A DNA stretch of 64,000 nt from Neostapfia colusana (GCA_030760725.1 JASWHV010000008.1:31158720-31222719); one strand, 5' to 3'. Shown: positions 10,537-22,769, numbered from the stretch's first letter. Notes: generated by a model from the letters alone, not told the origin. Program-made: numbers and translations.

Positions 10537-12081
10537 TGAAATTGCCTAGAGGGGGGTGAATAGGCTAAAATACCTGTTAATGACTTAATTAAATAAGATT
10601 AGTAGACAAGGGCCGGACTAGTCTGGCTCAGGGGCGGACTAGTATGGTCAAACTGTTGGAAGGGTCTAAAGCTTGATTTTTATGTGTTTTTCTCCAGACT
10701 TTAATTTAACAAAATGTGGATAAAACAACTAGCAATTCTATATGACAAGTGTGACAGAATATTGAAATGAATTGCAAGATTGTGATGATGTATAGCGAAA
10801 TAATTAAAACAAACCCTAAGCAATATTGATCTTCAAAGAAATGTACATGCAAGAGAGACACTAAGGATTTTTTCCCGAGGTTCGATTCCACTCAGGAATC
10901 TACGTTCCCTTTGAGGAGTCCACAAAGGACCGGGTCTAACAACCATTTCCTCACCAAGTCGCCACTAAGGCCAACCCGGTTCCTCACTATCTCAAGGGTG
11001 AACTTACAATGTTTTGGGGCTGCTCACAATCCGAGGCTCCCACTTGATCACTTCCACAAAGCTTCACCGATCTTACAAGCCACATGTCAAACCAAGTGGA
11101 CGAGATCACTCCGAGAGCCTTAAACGCGAAGTTCTTCCTTCTCCTCTTCTCACACACCCAAATTCACTTAGGATTTGATTCAAGAGGGTGAGTAGGCAAT
11201 GGAGAAGGCTTGGAGAGGCTCTAGGAAGGCTGTGGCGGCGCTAGAGTTCCAGTGTTTTATAAAATGAAGTCAGGGCATCTCCTTTTATAGAAGTCCTGAA
11301 GTCAACCGTTGCCACCTACAGAAAGTCCGGACTAGTCCGTCTCACACCGGACTAGTCCGATCTCACACAGGAACTATTTGTCCGGGTGAGAACGGACAAG
11401 TCTGGAGGACCCAGACTAGTCCGGCCACTAAGGCGGACAAGTCCGGTCCACCAAGAATTAGCCGTGGGAGCTCTCATCTCACACCCGGACTAGTCCGCCT
11501 TAGAACGGACTAGCCCGAACTCACATAGGAACTCTTAGTCCGTGTGAAAACGGACAAGTCTGGCTAGCCCGGACTAGTCTGGCCACTGAGGCGGATAAGT
11601 CCGGTCTACCAGGACTTAGCCCCAAAAACACTCTCACCAAGAGAGAAATGGACTAGTCCGTTTCAAAACAGACAAGTCCGATCTCAGTCAGGAACTCTTA
11701 GTCCGCCCCAAAACGGACTAAGCCATAGGACTTCCGGACTAGTCCGGCCTCTTCCCCGGACAAGTCCGGCCTGCCCAAGTTTACCTCTCTATCTCTCTCC
11801 ACTGAGGATTTTACACTTCTAACACTTTGATCTCTCCTATGATCTCAATGCACTTGACACACACACTCTTTCTTTTACACGGTTAGCCTACTAAAGACTC
11901 AAGTGAGACCATAATTTCTACTCTTCGAGTCTTCGACACCGTTCTTCATCTTTTTCCTTTTTGAGAGTTTAGGTGTCCGCCTTGGAAATGTCCTGTGCTT
12001 ATGATCATCTCAGCTCATTAGTCTCTTAATTTGTCGTCATCAATCATCCAAAACCAACGGGGATGCCTATATGCACTTACA
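10537..12081 (-). repeat. Copia1 3' LTR (left)
   Basis: This 1545 bp LTR pairs with 24915-29944. On the - strand a TATA box (CTATAAAAGG, + positions about 11280-11290) is preceded by a dense array of palindromic sites (11325-11790). The LTR is directly preceded on the - strand by the polypurine tract. Confidence 0.9.
11325..11790 (-). repeat. Palindrome array in Copia1 3' LTR U3
   Basis: About eighteen sites of the form GGAC(TA/AA/TT)GTCC lie in about 460 bp. They are arranged as roughly three degenerate units of 155-165 bp (starting near 11327, 11485 and 11649). Sites with a central TA (ACTAGT) and a central AA (ACAAGT) alternate. They lie immediately upstream (- strand) of the TATA box, the usual place for LTR enhancers. 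Confidence 0.85.
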
Positions 12082-12096
12082 ATCTCCCCCTTTTTG
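12082..12096 (-). promoter_or_regulatory. Copia1 polypurine tract
   Basis: The - strand AAAAAGGGGGAGAT directly abuts the 3' LTR start (TGTAAG). It primes plus-strand DNA synthesis. A second purine tract (CCAAAGGGGAAGAA, + 12421-12434) lies about 340 bases upstream, next to the end of the extra ORF. Confidence 0.85.
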
Positions 12097-12480
12097 GTGA
12101 TTGATGACAACACATTAAGTTTCAACATAAGAGGTAGAAATTTTATTTTTATAACAAGTGTACGTATGCCAAAACTCCCCCTGATTGTATGCAAGAGTAG
12201 AAGAGGGGAGTTGGCATACATTCACATGTTATGGTGGGGTCCCTATGTGTTGTGCTCAAAAAAATGTGATAAGGTGATAAGCATAAAACAGCCATAAAAT
12301 CCAACACGTAGTGTTACACAAAAGATATTCATGCATAAAACATAAAACATAGATAGCCATGTCCAAAAGATCTATTACAAGACTAGAAGATGATAAAAAA
12401 ATAGGACATCCTTTTCACATTTCTTCCCCTTTGGCATCAAGGCACCAAAAAGGAAAAGAGGGAAGAAGATACGCCTAAGT

Positions 12481-14066
12481 CTACTCGTCATCTTCTTCGT
12501 CTTCTTCTTCATCGCCATTTTCATCGCTCTCTGTAGCCTCCATATCCTCTTCCTCTTCGTCGGCGGTGGTGGATGGAGGCACGGCCTTGGAAGAGCTTCC
12601 ATCTTCCTTTAACTGGTCGAGCTCATCAGCGGTGAACTCTAGATATGGAGTGAGTTCCCCATCACTCTCCTCAGGGGGAGACATGGGTACCTCAAGCTTG
12701 TCACACACAGCCTTGAGGTACTTCTCCTGACGCCTCTCCATGCGTCGAGTCCGGACCTCCACACGCCGACAGGAGGCAAAAAGTGCGTTGAAGCACTTGA
12801 AGAATCCGCTCATGGACTGCGGAGGAGGAGATGATGGGGGAGCCGCTGAACTAGAAGGGGCCCTGAGCTGGACGGAGGTTGAGAATATTTCCTCCTTGAG
12901 GGTTCTGGCACAATGGGGGGTAGCTGAGGACAGAGAGGTCGATGAGTGACATCCTTGACAAAGACTATCCACGACACCTTCTCAATTAGGCACATGATGT
13001 ACGGTGCATAACCACATCAGCGGTTGGGAGTGTGAGAGATATTGAAGATGTCATCATAAATGTGCTCAACAACGTTGAACTTCTCTTCACCATCTATCAA
13101 GAGGAGGAGGTGCCTTAAGTTTCCTTGAATTACCCCTGCATCTCCATCCTTAGGGGCAATGGTCCTCCTCGGAATCCGGTTGAGGATGCTATAGAACGGC
13201 TTGATGTTCCTAGCAAGCCTGGCCTCATAGGGAACATGACTAGGATACATATAGTCCAGTTGATCCTTGTCCACTGCCTTGAGATTGGAAATGATAATAT
13301 CATGATCCAAGTGCTCCTCAAGGACAAGTATCTGTGCAAACCTCTCATAGGTGACTGAGTACTGCTCTCCATGAGTCATCCATGTGATTTTCCGGTCACC
13401 GTAGGTGGAGAAGTACACAGTGGTGTAGAACTACACAATTACCTCAATGTTCCAGTCATACTTGAACCTCATGATTTCCTTGATTCCATGGTGCTCTGCG
13501 GCTTCAATCACTGCATCAAAAGCTTTGTGCTCCCTTTTGGCCATGTAGTCCCAATCTACCCATTGAGCTTGAGTGACTGGGGTCTTTATTTTTAGGTACA
13601 CCAAGCGGTAGTAATCGAAGTGAAAGTCACACCAAAACCTAGGGTCGGCTATGTGTTTCTCATAGTCATAGATTTTATCCATCCTCAGCCTTCTCGCCTT
13701 TTCACCCCCCTTTCTTTTGAATACAAATGCCGGATAGTTGGGCTGTCGGTTTCGGTCTCTAGCAGGGGCAGCCATCTTTAAGGGGCCGATGGGCTTCGGT
13801 TGCCCTTTCTGTCTGATTATTATCCCTCCTGCTCTATTTGTCGGTGCTTTGGCAGTCGCCTTTTTGTTCTTGGGCTCCTCAGGAAGTGGAGCCTTACCCT
13901 TCTTTGGATCACGAGGAACCCTACCCTCGGATTCCTTTTCCTTCTCCTTTTCCCGCTCTTTATCTCCCAAGGTGACCAACCTCTTTCTCTTGGGCTCTGA
14001 GGCACTAGCAGCTTGGGAGCTTTGGACTTCACGTTCGGTCCTTTTCTTTCTCTGTTGATCCTTCAA
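12481..14066 (-). pseudogene. Copia1 additional ORF (aORF), sense orientation between pol and 3' LTR
   Basis: On the - strand it starts at 14066 (MKDQQRKKRTE), with a Lys/Arg/Glu-rich disordered N-terminus of about 100 residues and nuclear-localisation-like KRKR. A conserved globular part follows (DPRFWCDFHFDYY, VTQAQWVDW, YDWNIEV, ITWMTHGEQYSVTYE, TIAPKDGDAG, FNVVEHIYDDI). It ends with an acidic tail (DEEEEDMEATE...EDDE) at 12481. The globular part resembles the 'putative plant transposon protein' family found in grass retroelements. The frame is broken by TAG near 13428, TGA near 13018 and a frameshift near 12970. Copia2 has a homologue (30861-31755 plus 36330-36916). Its position is that of env-like ORFs in SIRE elements, but no membrane segment is visible. 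The function is unknown. Confidence 0.7.
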
Positions 14067-14339
14067 GGATTCTTCAACGGCTTGGGCAATTTGTGCCTCC
14101 TCGTCGAGATCATGCTTCTTCTTTGTTCTTGCCTCTCGACGGACGACTTCTTTAGCCGCTTAGGCCTCCTTTGCTGCCCTTTCTTCGGCAATGCATCGAT
14201 GAAGGGCTTGTCGAGCCTCCTCGGCATAGGGACTTGGAAGGGGAGAGCTTTGGTCGGAGTTCCACATATTTCCTGAGAGACAGGAGATTAGAGGTCAAGG
14301 AAGTGGAATATTGCAAGAGAATTCACTAAAAATGGCTAA

Positions 14340-14970
14340 ATTTGGAGTTTTTTTTCTGTGTAAACCGGACTTGTCCGTTAAAGGACCGGACTAGTCCGCT
14401 CGAGAACGGATTTGTCCGCCCAAAACCGGACTAGTCCGGCTTATACAAGAAGAACTCTAACCCTAAAAGTTTTTCACAAAAACTTTGAATTAAGTTGCAA
14501 TACTCATAGGCTATGATTGCATTGACACTAGGAACAATATTAGTGAAGAGGTTTCAAGCGAAAGACCTAAGAATGAAGAAAAGTAAGGATTTTGGTTAGG
14601 TCAAGAATACCTCTTGAAATATTCAATGTGATGAATTTGCAGTCAAAACTTGAGAAACGAAGCCCGGGGAAGGGTTTCCGCACTCCTTAGATCTCCAATC
14701 CGTGGATTGGACGAAATTTTTGGTGGAGGAAAGCGAAAATTGCCAATTTGTTGGCGCTTCCGGCTTGAGAGAGGATGTGAGCGGGCTAGCCTGTGAAGAG
14801 AGAAGTCTGGCCGCCCCTGGGAGGTTAAGTCCCCAGGGGCCGGACTACTCCGGCTCGATGTCCGGACAAGTCTGGTTGGCGGACCAGAGCCGGACTTCTC
14901 TAGGGCCGGAATTGTCTGGCTTCCCAGGCAGACTAGTCCGGTTTGGACTTGTCCGCTGTGAAGTCCGACC
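14340..14970 (-). repeat. Palindromic GGAC..GTCC sites upstream of the Copia1 aORF
   Basis: A first cluster (14364-14440: GGACTTGTCC, GGACTAGTCC, GGATTTGTCC, GGACTAGTCC) lies about 300 bases upstream of the aORF start on the - strand. A second cluster follows at 14840-14950. These are the same motifs as in the LTR U3 arrays. A third cluster is at about 15525-15630, after the 56 bp repeats. The intervening sequence has no gene. Confidence 0.75.
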
Positions 14971-14979
14971 CTGCCACGT

Positions 14980-15535
14980 GGCCACTACCAGGGTGAGCTC
15001 TGAAGGCACCACGTGTCCAGCGGGGCTGAGCCTCCCCTCTCCTTAGAGGCGAGCTCCGAGGGTGCCACATGTCCAGCGGGGCTAGACCTCACCTCTCCTC
15101 AGAGGCGAGCTCCGAGGGCGCCACGTGTCCAGCGGGGCCGGACCTCCCCTCTCCTCAGAGGCGAGCTCCCGTGGCGACACGTGTCCAGCGGGCCGAGGCC
15201 TCTCCTCTCCTCAGAGGCGAGCTCCGGTGGCGACACGTGTCCAGCGGGCCGGGGCCTCTCCTCTCCTTAGAGGTGAGCTCCGGTGGCAACACGTGTCCAG
15301 CGGGCCGGGGCCTCTCCTCTCCTCAGAGGCGAGCTCCGGTGGCGACACGTGTCCAGCGGGCCGGGGCCTCTCATCAGAGGCGAGCTCCAAAGTCGACACG
15401 TGTCTGACAGGGTCGGACCTCATCCCTTCCGCAGGGGTGAGCTCCGAAGTCGACACGTGTCTAGCGGAGCCGGACCTCATCCCTCCCGCATGGGTGAGCT
15501 CCGAAGTCGACACATGTCTGGCGGGGCCGGACTAG
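14980..15535 (-). repeat. Tandem array of a 56 bp unit with a G-box
   Basis: GAGCTC recurs at 14995, 15051, 15107, 15163, 15219, 15275, 15331, 15382, 15439 and 15495: spacing 56 with one 51 and one 57. Nearly every unit contains a CACGTG G-box or a one-base variant, often as the palindrome GACACGTGTC. The period is not a multiple of three, so the overlapping 100-136 residue ORFs in several frames are repeat artefacts, not genes. The array lies between pol and the aORF of Copia1 and has no obvious counterpart in Copia2. Confidence 0.9.
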
Positions 15536-15926
15536 TCTGGCTTGGTGTCCGGACAAGTGTGGTTGGCGGACCAGAGTCGGACTTCTCTGAGGCCGGACTT
15601 GTCCGGCCTGCCAGGCAGACTAGTCCGGCTACATGCTGAAATTCATATAATTTGAATTTTAGCTCAAGAATATGATCTTTTGGACAAAATTTTGCAAATA
15701 TCTTTGGCAAACATGGTCAGTAAGCATATACCAAACAAACAATGACTATATTTGACAAAGAGTCCTTTTGAACATAGTTTTCATAGAGTAAGAGAGATTA
15801 GGGTAGTATGTTGAAAACATGTGATTTTTGATGTTTATAAACAAGCAACAAATAGATGTGCACACTTCAAGCAACATTTCGAAAATCTAGGATATTCAGT
15901 TCACTCCTTAGGTCACAAAAGCGTTT

Positions 15927-16433
15927 CTAATCAAGGGGTTTTGTGATGATGTCTGCCAATTGCTTCTCACTCCTAACATGAGAGATAACGATATCTCCCT
16001 TGATAGAGTGATCTCTCAGGAAATGGTGACGGATATCAATATGTTTGGTTCTATAATGCTCCACGGGATTGTGAGCAATCTTGATGGCACTCTCATTGTC
16101 ACATAGGAGTGGAATATGGCTCAAAGTGTAACCATAGTCCCTAAGAGTTTGTCACATCCATAGGAGTTGTGCACAACAACTCCCGGCTGCGACGTACTCC
16201 GCTTTGGCTGTGGATAAGGCAATGGAGTTTTGTTTCTTTGAAGACCATGAAACCAAGGACCTACCAAGAAATTGACAAGTCCCTGACGTGCTCTTCCTGT
16301 CTACCTTATAACCGGCATAATCGGCATCAAAGTATCCAATGAGATTGAACTTGGATCCCTTGGGATACCAAAGTCCTAGGTTAGGAGTGTGAACCAAATA
16401 TCTAAGAATTCGCTTAACGGCCGTCAAGTGGCA
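15927..16433 (-). pseudogene. Copia1 RNase H, C-terminal part
   Basis: The - strand reads LTAVKRILRYLVHTPN, then FDADYAG, KSTSGTCQFLG, SKKQNSIALSTAKAEYVAA, and after one break HIPLLCDNESAIKIAHNP..TKHIDIRHHFLRDH..ADIITKPLD (stop at 15927). This is the standard copia RNase H with its catalytic acidic residues (D of DADYAG, E of AEYVA, D of CDNESA). It joins 20446-20632 across the solo LTR inserted at 16439-20440. One nonsense/frame break lies near 16150. Confidence 0.85.
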
Positions 16434-16438
16434 CTCCT

Positions 16439-19400
16439 TGAGACGGCCAGGACCTCGTCGGGTAGTGCCGTGTTATGCGGCACCCAACAGCACACGGGTC
16501 GAAGAACACACATCATATTACATAAATAGCTTGCGGAAGCGCACAAGAAAGTTTTACAAATACTTGTATCAGAGTAAGCTACAGCGGAAGACTATCACTC
16601 TCACGACTCGTTCTAAACTAGCAACAAAGAAACGGTCCAGCCCGCGGACTTTCCTACTAGCAACACGAAGAACAATCTGCAACGGCGAGGATGCTCTTTG
16701 AGTAAACACTCGGAGGTTCCCGAGTCTCATCGGCATTCCTTCTCATAAGCATCGAGTCAATTACCTGCAAAACAACTCGGATAGCATCCGTGAGCATAAC
16801 GCTCAGCAAGACTTAACCGTCACCCTAAACATGAAACTCTAAGTGAGGTTATGAACCTAACATAGGATGGCAGAAGTATAATTAAACTCGCCTAAAAGTG
16901 AATCCTTACTTTCAGGTATTAATTGCATCATTTTAAGTAACCCCGGGCACGCCACATCGAGGGTCCACAATCAAACAAGAAACGCTTTCCCCTGATGTAA
17001 ATTGCTCATGGCATAAAAGAATCGAGTTTGCACTAGCCTATTAATCAAGATCCAATACAAAAGTAGGATAATACTTCACATCAAAATGATTAGTTCCTTT
17101 CATATGCAAGTTCTTACTACGTCACGACTGTGAGAACAAGTATGCTCGGTCCATTCTGCGAGCAACGACGATTCGAATCAATAACACCCGGACTACACGA
17201 CACGTACGCCCGTACTCGACGTTGCCTACAACAACCATCACAGACGTCGTACGTGGCAGCCTTTCTCCCGTTTCACCCCTGCTGAATCGATCAAGTCGCC
17301 CCGTACAGTAGCTACTCTCATGGTGCACCTTCCGACGTGAGATGTCATGAGAATATTCCCCACATACTGCACACCGGCCGTCCGCCTGAGGCGACCCGAA
17401 AAGTCCCAACGACAGCTTCCCGAGGTACATCGGTTTACTGGGTCCCATATAGCCAGCATGAGTCTGGTACACAACTCAAACTTGTTCAACAGGGCCGCAT
17501 AAGGATTGGTCCTTGACCGACATGGACAGGTCTATAGCACCCAGGCACCTATGTCCTGCTGCCCCTACAACCTTCCGGTCTCAACTTTAACTTGCTACTT
17601 CATTTATGAACCAATCCCGTATGCCCCTTTTGTTCCTGAAACTGCGGGTAGCATATCACCACTCGACTTCTACCGAACCGTACTTAAGAATGGAAGTTCT
17701 ACACGGTGAAATACACCTACCCAATACTCCATGGGTCATTTGGCTATGCAAGAGGAGTATCAAACACTAGACCTAATGCACAGTTCAAATCTTAACCAAA
17801 GGTGAATACAAAATAAAAACTTAACAGCTGTTAAATGCAAGCCGGAGCTTGCCTGTTTTGCAGGGTAGTCGTATATAACCAGTTAGTGTCCTTGCAGATC
17901 CACCCTTGACTCTCCGGAGCTTGATCCACTTCGATGAATTACTCCTTTGAGTCCCCTTCGTTGTGGTTCCTATTGAAATGCATATGCACATGTTTTATAG
18001 AATGTAATGGAAAGAAGTTATAGGATTAATCTCTTAGGAACATAGGTTGTGCGGAAAAGCCAAGCATGGCTTGGTTTGCCTCTGTTGTGAAAAGAACAGA
18101 AATAAACTAATTTGTCCTAATGGCTTTAGCTATACACTAATCATGTTCCCTAATGAACATAATAGATAAGCTGAAAGGATTTGAGTGCAACTGAAGAACA
18201 AGAACTCCAATGGCCTCAAAACTTTTACAGCAGGTTCTATACTACCTAAGGATTTAGCTTGCCAAATTGCAGCTAATGTGGAGTCATATTGTGTCCTCCC
18301 TAATTCTCACAATATCTCTTATGTATTCCCACATATACACAAGTATGGAGAATAAGAACAGGGAGTTCAAGGACTCATCTTGGGATGATAATTTACATAT
18401 CAGTTCTTGATCACATGAGAGTGACCTGGTCCGAAATTCAGCCCTTTTACTTGAGTAGTTCTCCCAGAATAATTCTGTAAGCATTTGTACTCAAAAGAAT
18501 TAATTCTGTAGTAATGTGCATTTTCATGCCCAATTAATTTTACAACAATTCCAAGTATGTCTCAGAGAGGTTTCCTAAATTTTCCTATGATTTTTAGAGC
18601 TATGGATTGCTCAGAACAGATTTTTGAAGTGGGAAACATTTTCTGAAAATGTTTCTGGACTCTTTTGAACACAGTAGTTTGCATTTTTTGGAACACAGTA
18701 GTAGATTCCTACACAAATGATCTTCAAATGAGCTGAAAATTTTCTAGTAGGTCAACAATATTCTAAAGAATATTCTGGCAAAATTTTGGGATTTTTGGAT
18801 AAACCAAACTCCCTCAATAATTCTTTTTCAGAAAACGTTCAAAGAATTTTCCAGAATATAATATTGACTTTCGTGCAAAGCTGAGTTCATATTTGGATAG
18901 AACTCAGAAAGATGAACCTAACCCAAGTGGAATCACTCAAATTGGAGTTTTCTACAGGGAGATATGAATTTCTAAAGATTGAGCCAACTCTGGAATTGTT
19001 TTCCTACAGAAAATCCGGCTGGACCCACTGTTTTGAATTCCAGCAAATAGAAACGAAGCCACACCGGGCCACAGCGTCTCAGCGCGCCAACACACGGGAT
19101 CCCGGCCACACCAGATCCCGGGTTTAAATTTTCTGCGGCTGACAGACGGGGCCCATGCCTCGTCTTCTTCCTCCGGCTCCTCGCTCGCGCCCGCGCGCTC
19201 CCCAAGACAAGCTCGAAATTCGTCAGTCTGAGGCGTTTTCATGCGCTGGATGCAAAAGGGAAAACGATCGCCGGCTATTCTAGCTTCTACGTGCAAAGTT
19301 TGACGACCTAGGGAGGATTAGAGAGCGGGAATTTGCTGAATCCATACCGGAAGCTCGGAACGAGGTCGCCGGAGCAAAACCTCGAAATTCGCCATCGACA

Positions 19401-20440
19401 GCTCATGGCACGGCCTGAGCTTCGGCTGAGAGCAGCACCGCACCCATGCGCGTCCGTAGCTGTGATCGCTCGGCCGTGAAACCCCCTGTGGAGGGCTGTC
19501 CACGAGCGCCCGATCACCTTCTTGAACTCGGTCGCCGCGGCGGCGGTCGTTCTCGGGCACTGGGGGCCGCAGCTCGGTTGCTTGCGGGTCAGGGAGGTGG
19601 AGGCCGAGCTCGCGGCGATGTTTAGCAGCTCAGGGGAAGAAGAATGTGATGATTTCTTGGGTTTCCCGATCGACCGAGAGGGCGGAGGGGAAAACAATTG
19701 CTGGCCGTGCGCTCGCGAGGAAGAGAAGAGGGATGGCCTTTGCGTCGTCCTGGGGGGTGATCAGTCTGCAGAACCGCCTCTGGGCGCCGTGCGTCGGGAA
19801 AAGAAGCAGCTGGTGGCACTGCCGAGCCTCCCCATGGCTCCACGGTGGGAGCTGCTCGTGGCCCACGTGCTGTTCGACGAATTTCCCCACTGGGGCTGAG
19901 ACTTAGTGTGCAAGGCAACCCTCTTGGCTCTATGACATGTGGGTCCTACTCCATATTTCCTCCCAAATATCTTCCCAAGCAGATCCTCTCAATCCCCCTA
20001 ATGCTGAGTTTAAAAAGGGTGGCTAGAATTTGAATTCCTCGAATTCAGTTTGAATTTGCAAGACTAAATCTGAATTTGGTTTAGAATTTGCAATTCTTCT
20101 CTTTAACTCTCTTTTGAGCCCACCCTACAAATAGAAAGTTGGTGATCAAACTCCCCCTTATAATTCCAACTATGTGGCTGCATTTTTAATCAAAGTCCTT
20201 GGCCACCCCATGTGTGAACTTTGAATTTCAAATCTGAATTTTAAACTTACATGCAAAGAGGTATTTAACTCCTTATTGGTTCAACACTTTTAAATAAAAA
20301 GGTGAACCTCATGTTGGATGTTCATCCATGTATTACCTTGCATGAAGAAAAGTTTTAGCAAGTCCCATTTTTCATGTCTTTGCCACACATATGAATTCAA
20401 ACCTTGGTTTTTATTCATACACATTTTTGGGACTTTTACA
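16439..20440 (-). mobile_element. GypsyD-family solo LTR, copy 2, inserted in Copia1 RNase H
   Basis: This 4002 bp LTR is flanked by 5 bp duplications CTCCT (16434-16438 and 20441-20445). On its own sense (- strand) it begins TGTAAAAGTCCCAAAAATG and ends CCGTCTCA. The RNase H reading frame of Copia1 resumes exactly across it. It has the same layout as the other family copies: GC-rich part at about 19050-19900, conserved core at about 17120-17500, terminal 'gctgttgggtgccgcat' at about 16475-16492. No internal domain or second LTR is present, so it is read as a solo LTR. ORFs inside on both strands do not resemble proteins. Confidence 0.88.
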
Positions 20441-20445
20441 CTCCT

Positions 20446-21529
20446 TAGGAGTAGTTTGGAACCGTGCAAACATACACACACTAAGCATTATGTCGGTCCT
20501 AGATGCACAAAGGTAAAGCAAAGAGCCTATCATGGAACAAAATACCTTTTGGTCCACACTTGGACCATCTTCATTAAGGTTAAGATGTCCGTTGGTTTTC
20601 ATGGGGGTGTTGATGGGTTTGGCTTTGTCCATGTCGAACCGCTTAAGTATGTCTTGAGTATACTTGGTTTGACTTATGAACGTTCATTCCTTTAGTTGTT
20701 TGACTTGGAATCCTAGGAAGAACTTCAATTCCCCCATCATTGACATCTCGAACCTTTCAGTCATTATCTTTGAAAACTCATCACAAAAAGCTTTGTTAGT
20801 AGAACCAAATATAATGTCATCGACATATATTTGGCACACGAATAAATCATCGTTAAAATGCTTAGTGAAGAGTGTATAGTCGGCTTTTCCTATCCTAAAA
20901 CCATTTTTAATAAGAAAATCTCTAAGACACTCATACCAAGCTCTAGGAGCTTGTTTGAGGCCATAGAGGGCTTTCCGAAGTTTAAAGACATGGTTAGGAT
21001 ACTTATCGTCCTCAAATCCGGGTGGTTGCTCCACGTACACTTCCTCCTTGATTGGACCGTTGAGGAAAGCGCTTTTCACATCCATTTGGTATAGCTTGAA
21101 ATCATGGTGAGTTGCAAAAGCAAGCAAGATACGAATTGATTCAAGCCTAGCTACGGGAGCAAAAGTTTCATCATAATCCAAACCTTCTACTTGTGCATAT
21201 CCCTTTGCAACAAGTCTTGCCTTGTTTATTGTTACAACCCCATACTCGTCTTGCTTGTTGCAGAATATCCACTTGGTTCCCACAACATTTGCGTTAGGTC
21301 GCTTCACAAGTTCCCACACTTGATTTCTTTCAAAATTATTGAGTTCCTCTTGCATGGCCACCACCCAATCCGGATGTTGTAGTGCTTCTTCTACCTTGCG
21401 GGGCTCCAAAGAGGAAACAAAAGAGTAATGTTCACAAAAATTATCCATTCGAGAGCGAGTGGTCACCCCTTTGGAGATATCTACTAGTATGTTGTTGACG
21501 GGATGATCCCGTTGAACACTTTGGTGCAC
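20446..21529 (-). pseudogene. Copia1 reverse transcriptase and start of RNase H
   Basis: A 281-residue - frame (21529-20684) covers the whole copia RT: WVVAMQEELNNFERNQVWELV, GTKWIF, NKARLVAKGYAQVEGLDYDETFAPVARLESIR, YQMDVKSAFLNGPIKEEVYVEQPPGF, LYGLKQAPRAWYE, the catalytic YVDDIIFGSTN (YVDD at about 20817-20828), and GELKFFLGFQVKQ. The RT domain itself is uninterrupted. A break near 20680 separates it from the RNase H start (20632-20446: KPINTPM, SMIGSLLYLCASR, FARFQTTPKEC). The element as a whole is dead because integrase and RNase H are disrupted. Confidence 0.9.
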
Positions 21530-22760
21530 TCATGGATGAGGTGGTTGAACTCTTTGATCTTCATCTTCATTGTTATTCTTTTCTTCGTCTCACCCTTGAT
21601 CCAATCCTCTATCTTGACTTTGATCGTTTTGATCTTGTTGAGGTTGGCCTTGCTCATCTTGAGCTTGACCATGGGAGGGAGACATATTTTCGTTTGTTGG
21701 ACGATCATTTGAGTCTTGAGGATGTTCTTGAGGAAAAAATTCTCCATGTGCCATCCTTTTAAGTGCTTCTTGTGGAGCCTCTTCTTTATCTAGCACACTT
21801 TGATCAACTTGCTCCACTTGGGAGCCATTAGTCTCATCAAACACTACGTTTCTCGCTATTTCAACAATTCCGAAAGTTTTGTTGAAAACACGATAGGCGT
21901 AGGTGTTTGAGTCATAACCAAGCAAGAAACCTTCATCGGACTTTGAAGCAAACTTCAAAGTCCTAGGCTTCTTGTTGAGAATATAACACTTGCTCCCAAA
22001 GACACGAAAATAAGAGATGTTTGGTTTGTTACTGGTTAGAAGTTTGTAAGACGTCTTCTTCAAAAGTCGATGAAGATACAACCGGTTTATGGCATGGCAA
22101 GCGGTGTTAACCGCTTCCACCCAAAACCGGTCCAACATCTTGTACTCATCAAGCATGGTTCTTGCCATCTCAATGGGAGTTCTATTCTTCCTCTCAGCAT
22201 CTCCATTTTGTTGAGGGGAGTAGGGGGCTGAAAACTCATGCTTGATGCCTTCTTCATCCAAGTATTCTTCCACTTGAGTGTTCTTGAACTCGGTGTCGTT
22301 ATCGTTCCTTATGTTCTTAATTCTCAAGGAGAACTCGTATTGAGCTCTTCTCAAGAATTTCTTGAGCACACCTTGAGTTTATCCTTTGTCATGCAAAAAG
22401 AACACCCAAGTGAAACGAGAATAATCATCTACAACAACAAGACCATATTTGTTACCGCCGATGCTTATGTAGGCGATTGGGCCGAAAAGGTCCATGTGAA
22501 GTAGCTCCAAGCGTCTTGTGGTCGTCATGACATTTTTGGATGGATGTTGAGCTCCAACTTGCTTTCCGGCTTGACAAGCACGGTGCCAGGGATTTTCCCT
22601 TGGCTATTGTCCCCAAAGTATATTCCTTCACTTGGATCTTCGTTTTCATCATATTACACAAACATCTTTCTCTCTCCGGTCATATGGTTTGTGCATCCAC
22701 TGTCGGGCACCCATTTTGATCCACCGGAGGAGTATGCCTACAGAATAGAGTTATGCCTTA
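21530..22760 (-). pseudogene. Copia1 protease and integrase
   Basis: The protease active-site motif is WVPDSGCTNHMTGE (DSG codons at 22696-22704). The integrase core begins about 22560 (LELLHMDLFGP, DDYSRFTWVFF) and continues in another frame from 22369 (NDTEFKN, GIKHEFSAPYSPQQNGDAERKNRTPIEMARTML, NTACHAINR, FRVFGSKCYILN). It ends in a Gln/Asp-rich tail. All three integrase acidic residues appear to be present. The GAG-pre-integrase HHCC zinc domain expected between protease and integrase is missing: sequence passes directly from the protease C-terminus into the integrase entry near 22590. Frame breaks lie near 22580 and 22370. The spacer 21530-21590 holds no separate gene. Confidence 0.8.
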
Positions 22761-22769
22761 CATTTTGGT

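Noticed and set aside
15013..15639. Overlapping ORFs of 85-136 codons on both strands
   Set aside because: They are products of the GC-rich 56 bp tandem repeat, which has no stop codons in several frames. The period is not a multiple of three and there is no protein similarity.
19308..19918. Several ORFs over 80 codons on both strands
   Set aside because: GC-rich part of a solo LTR; not conserved as a frame in the other copies.
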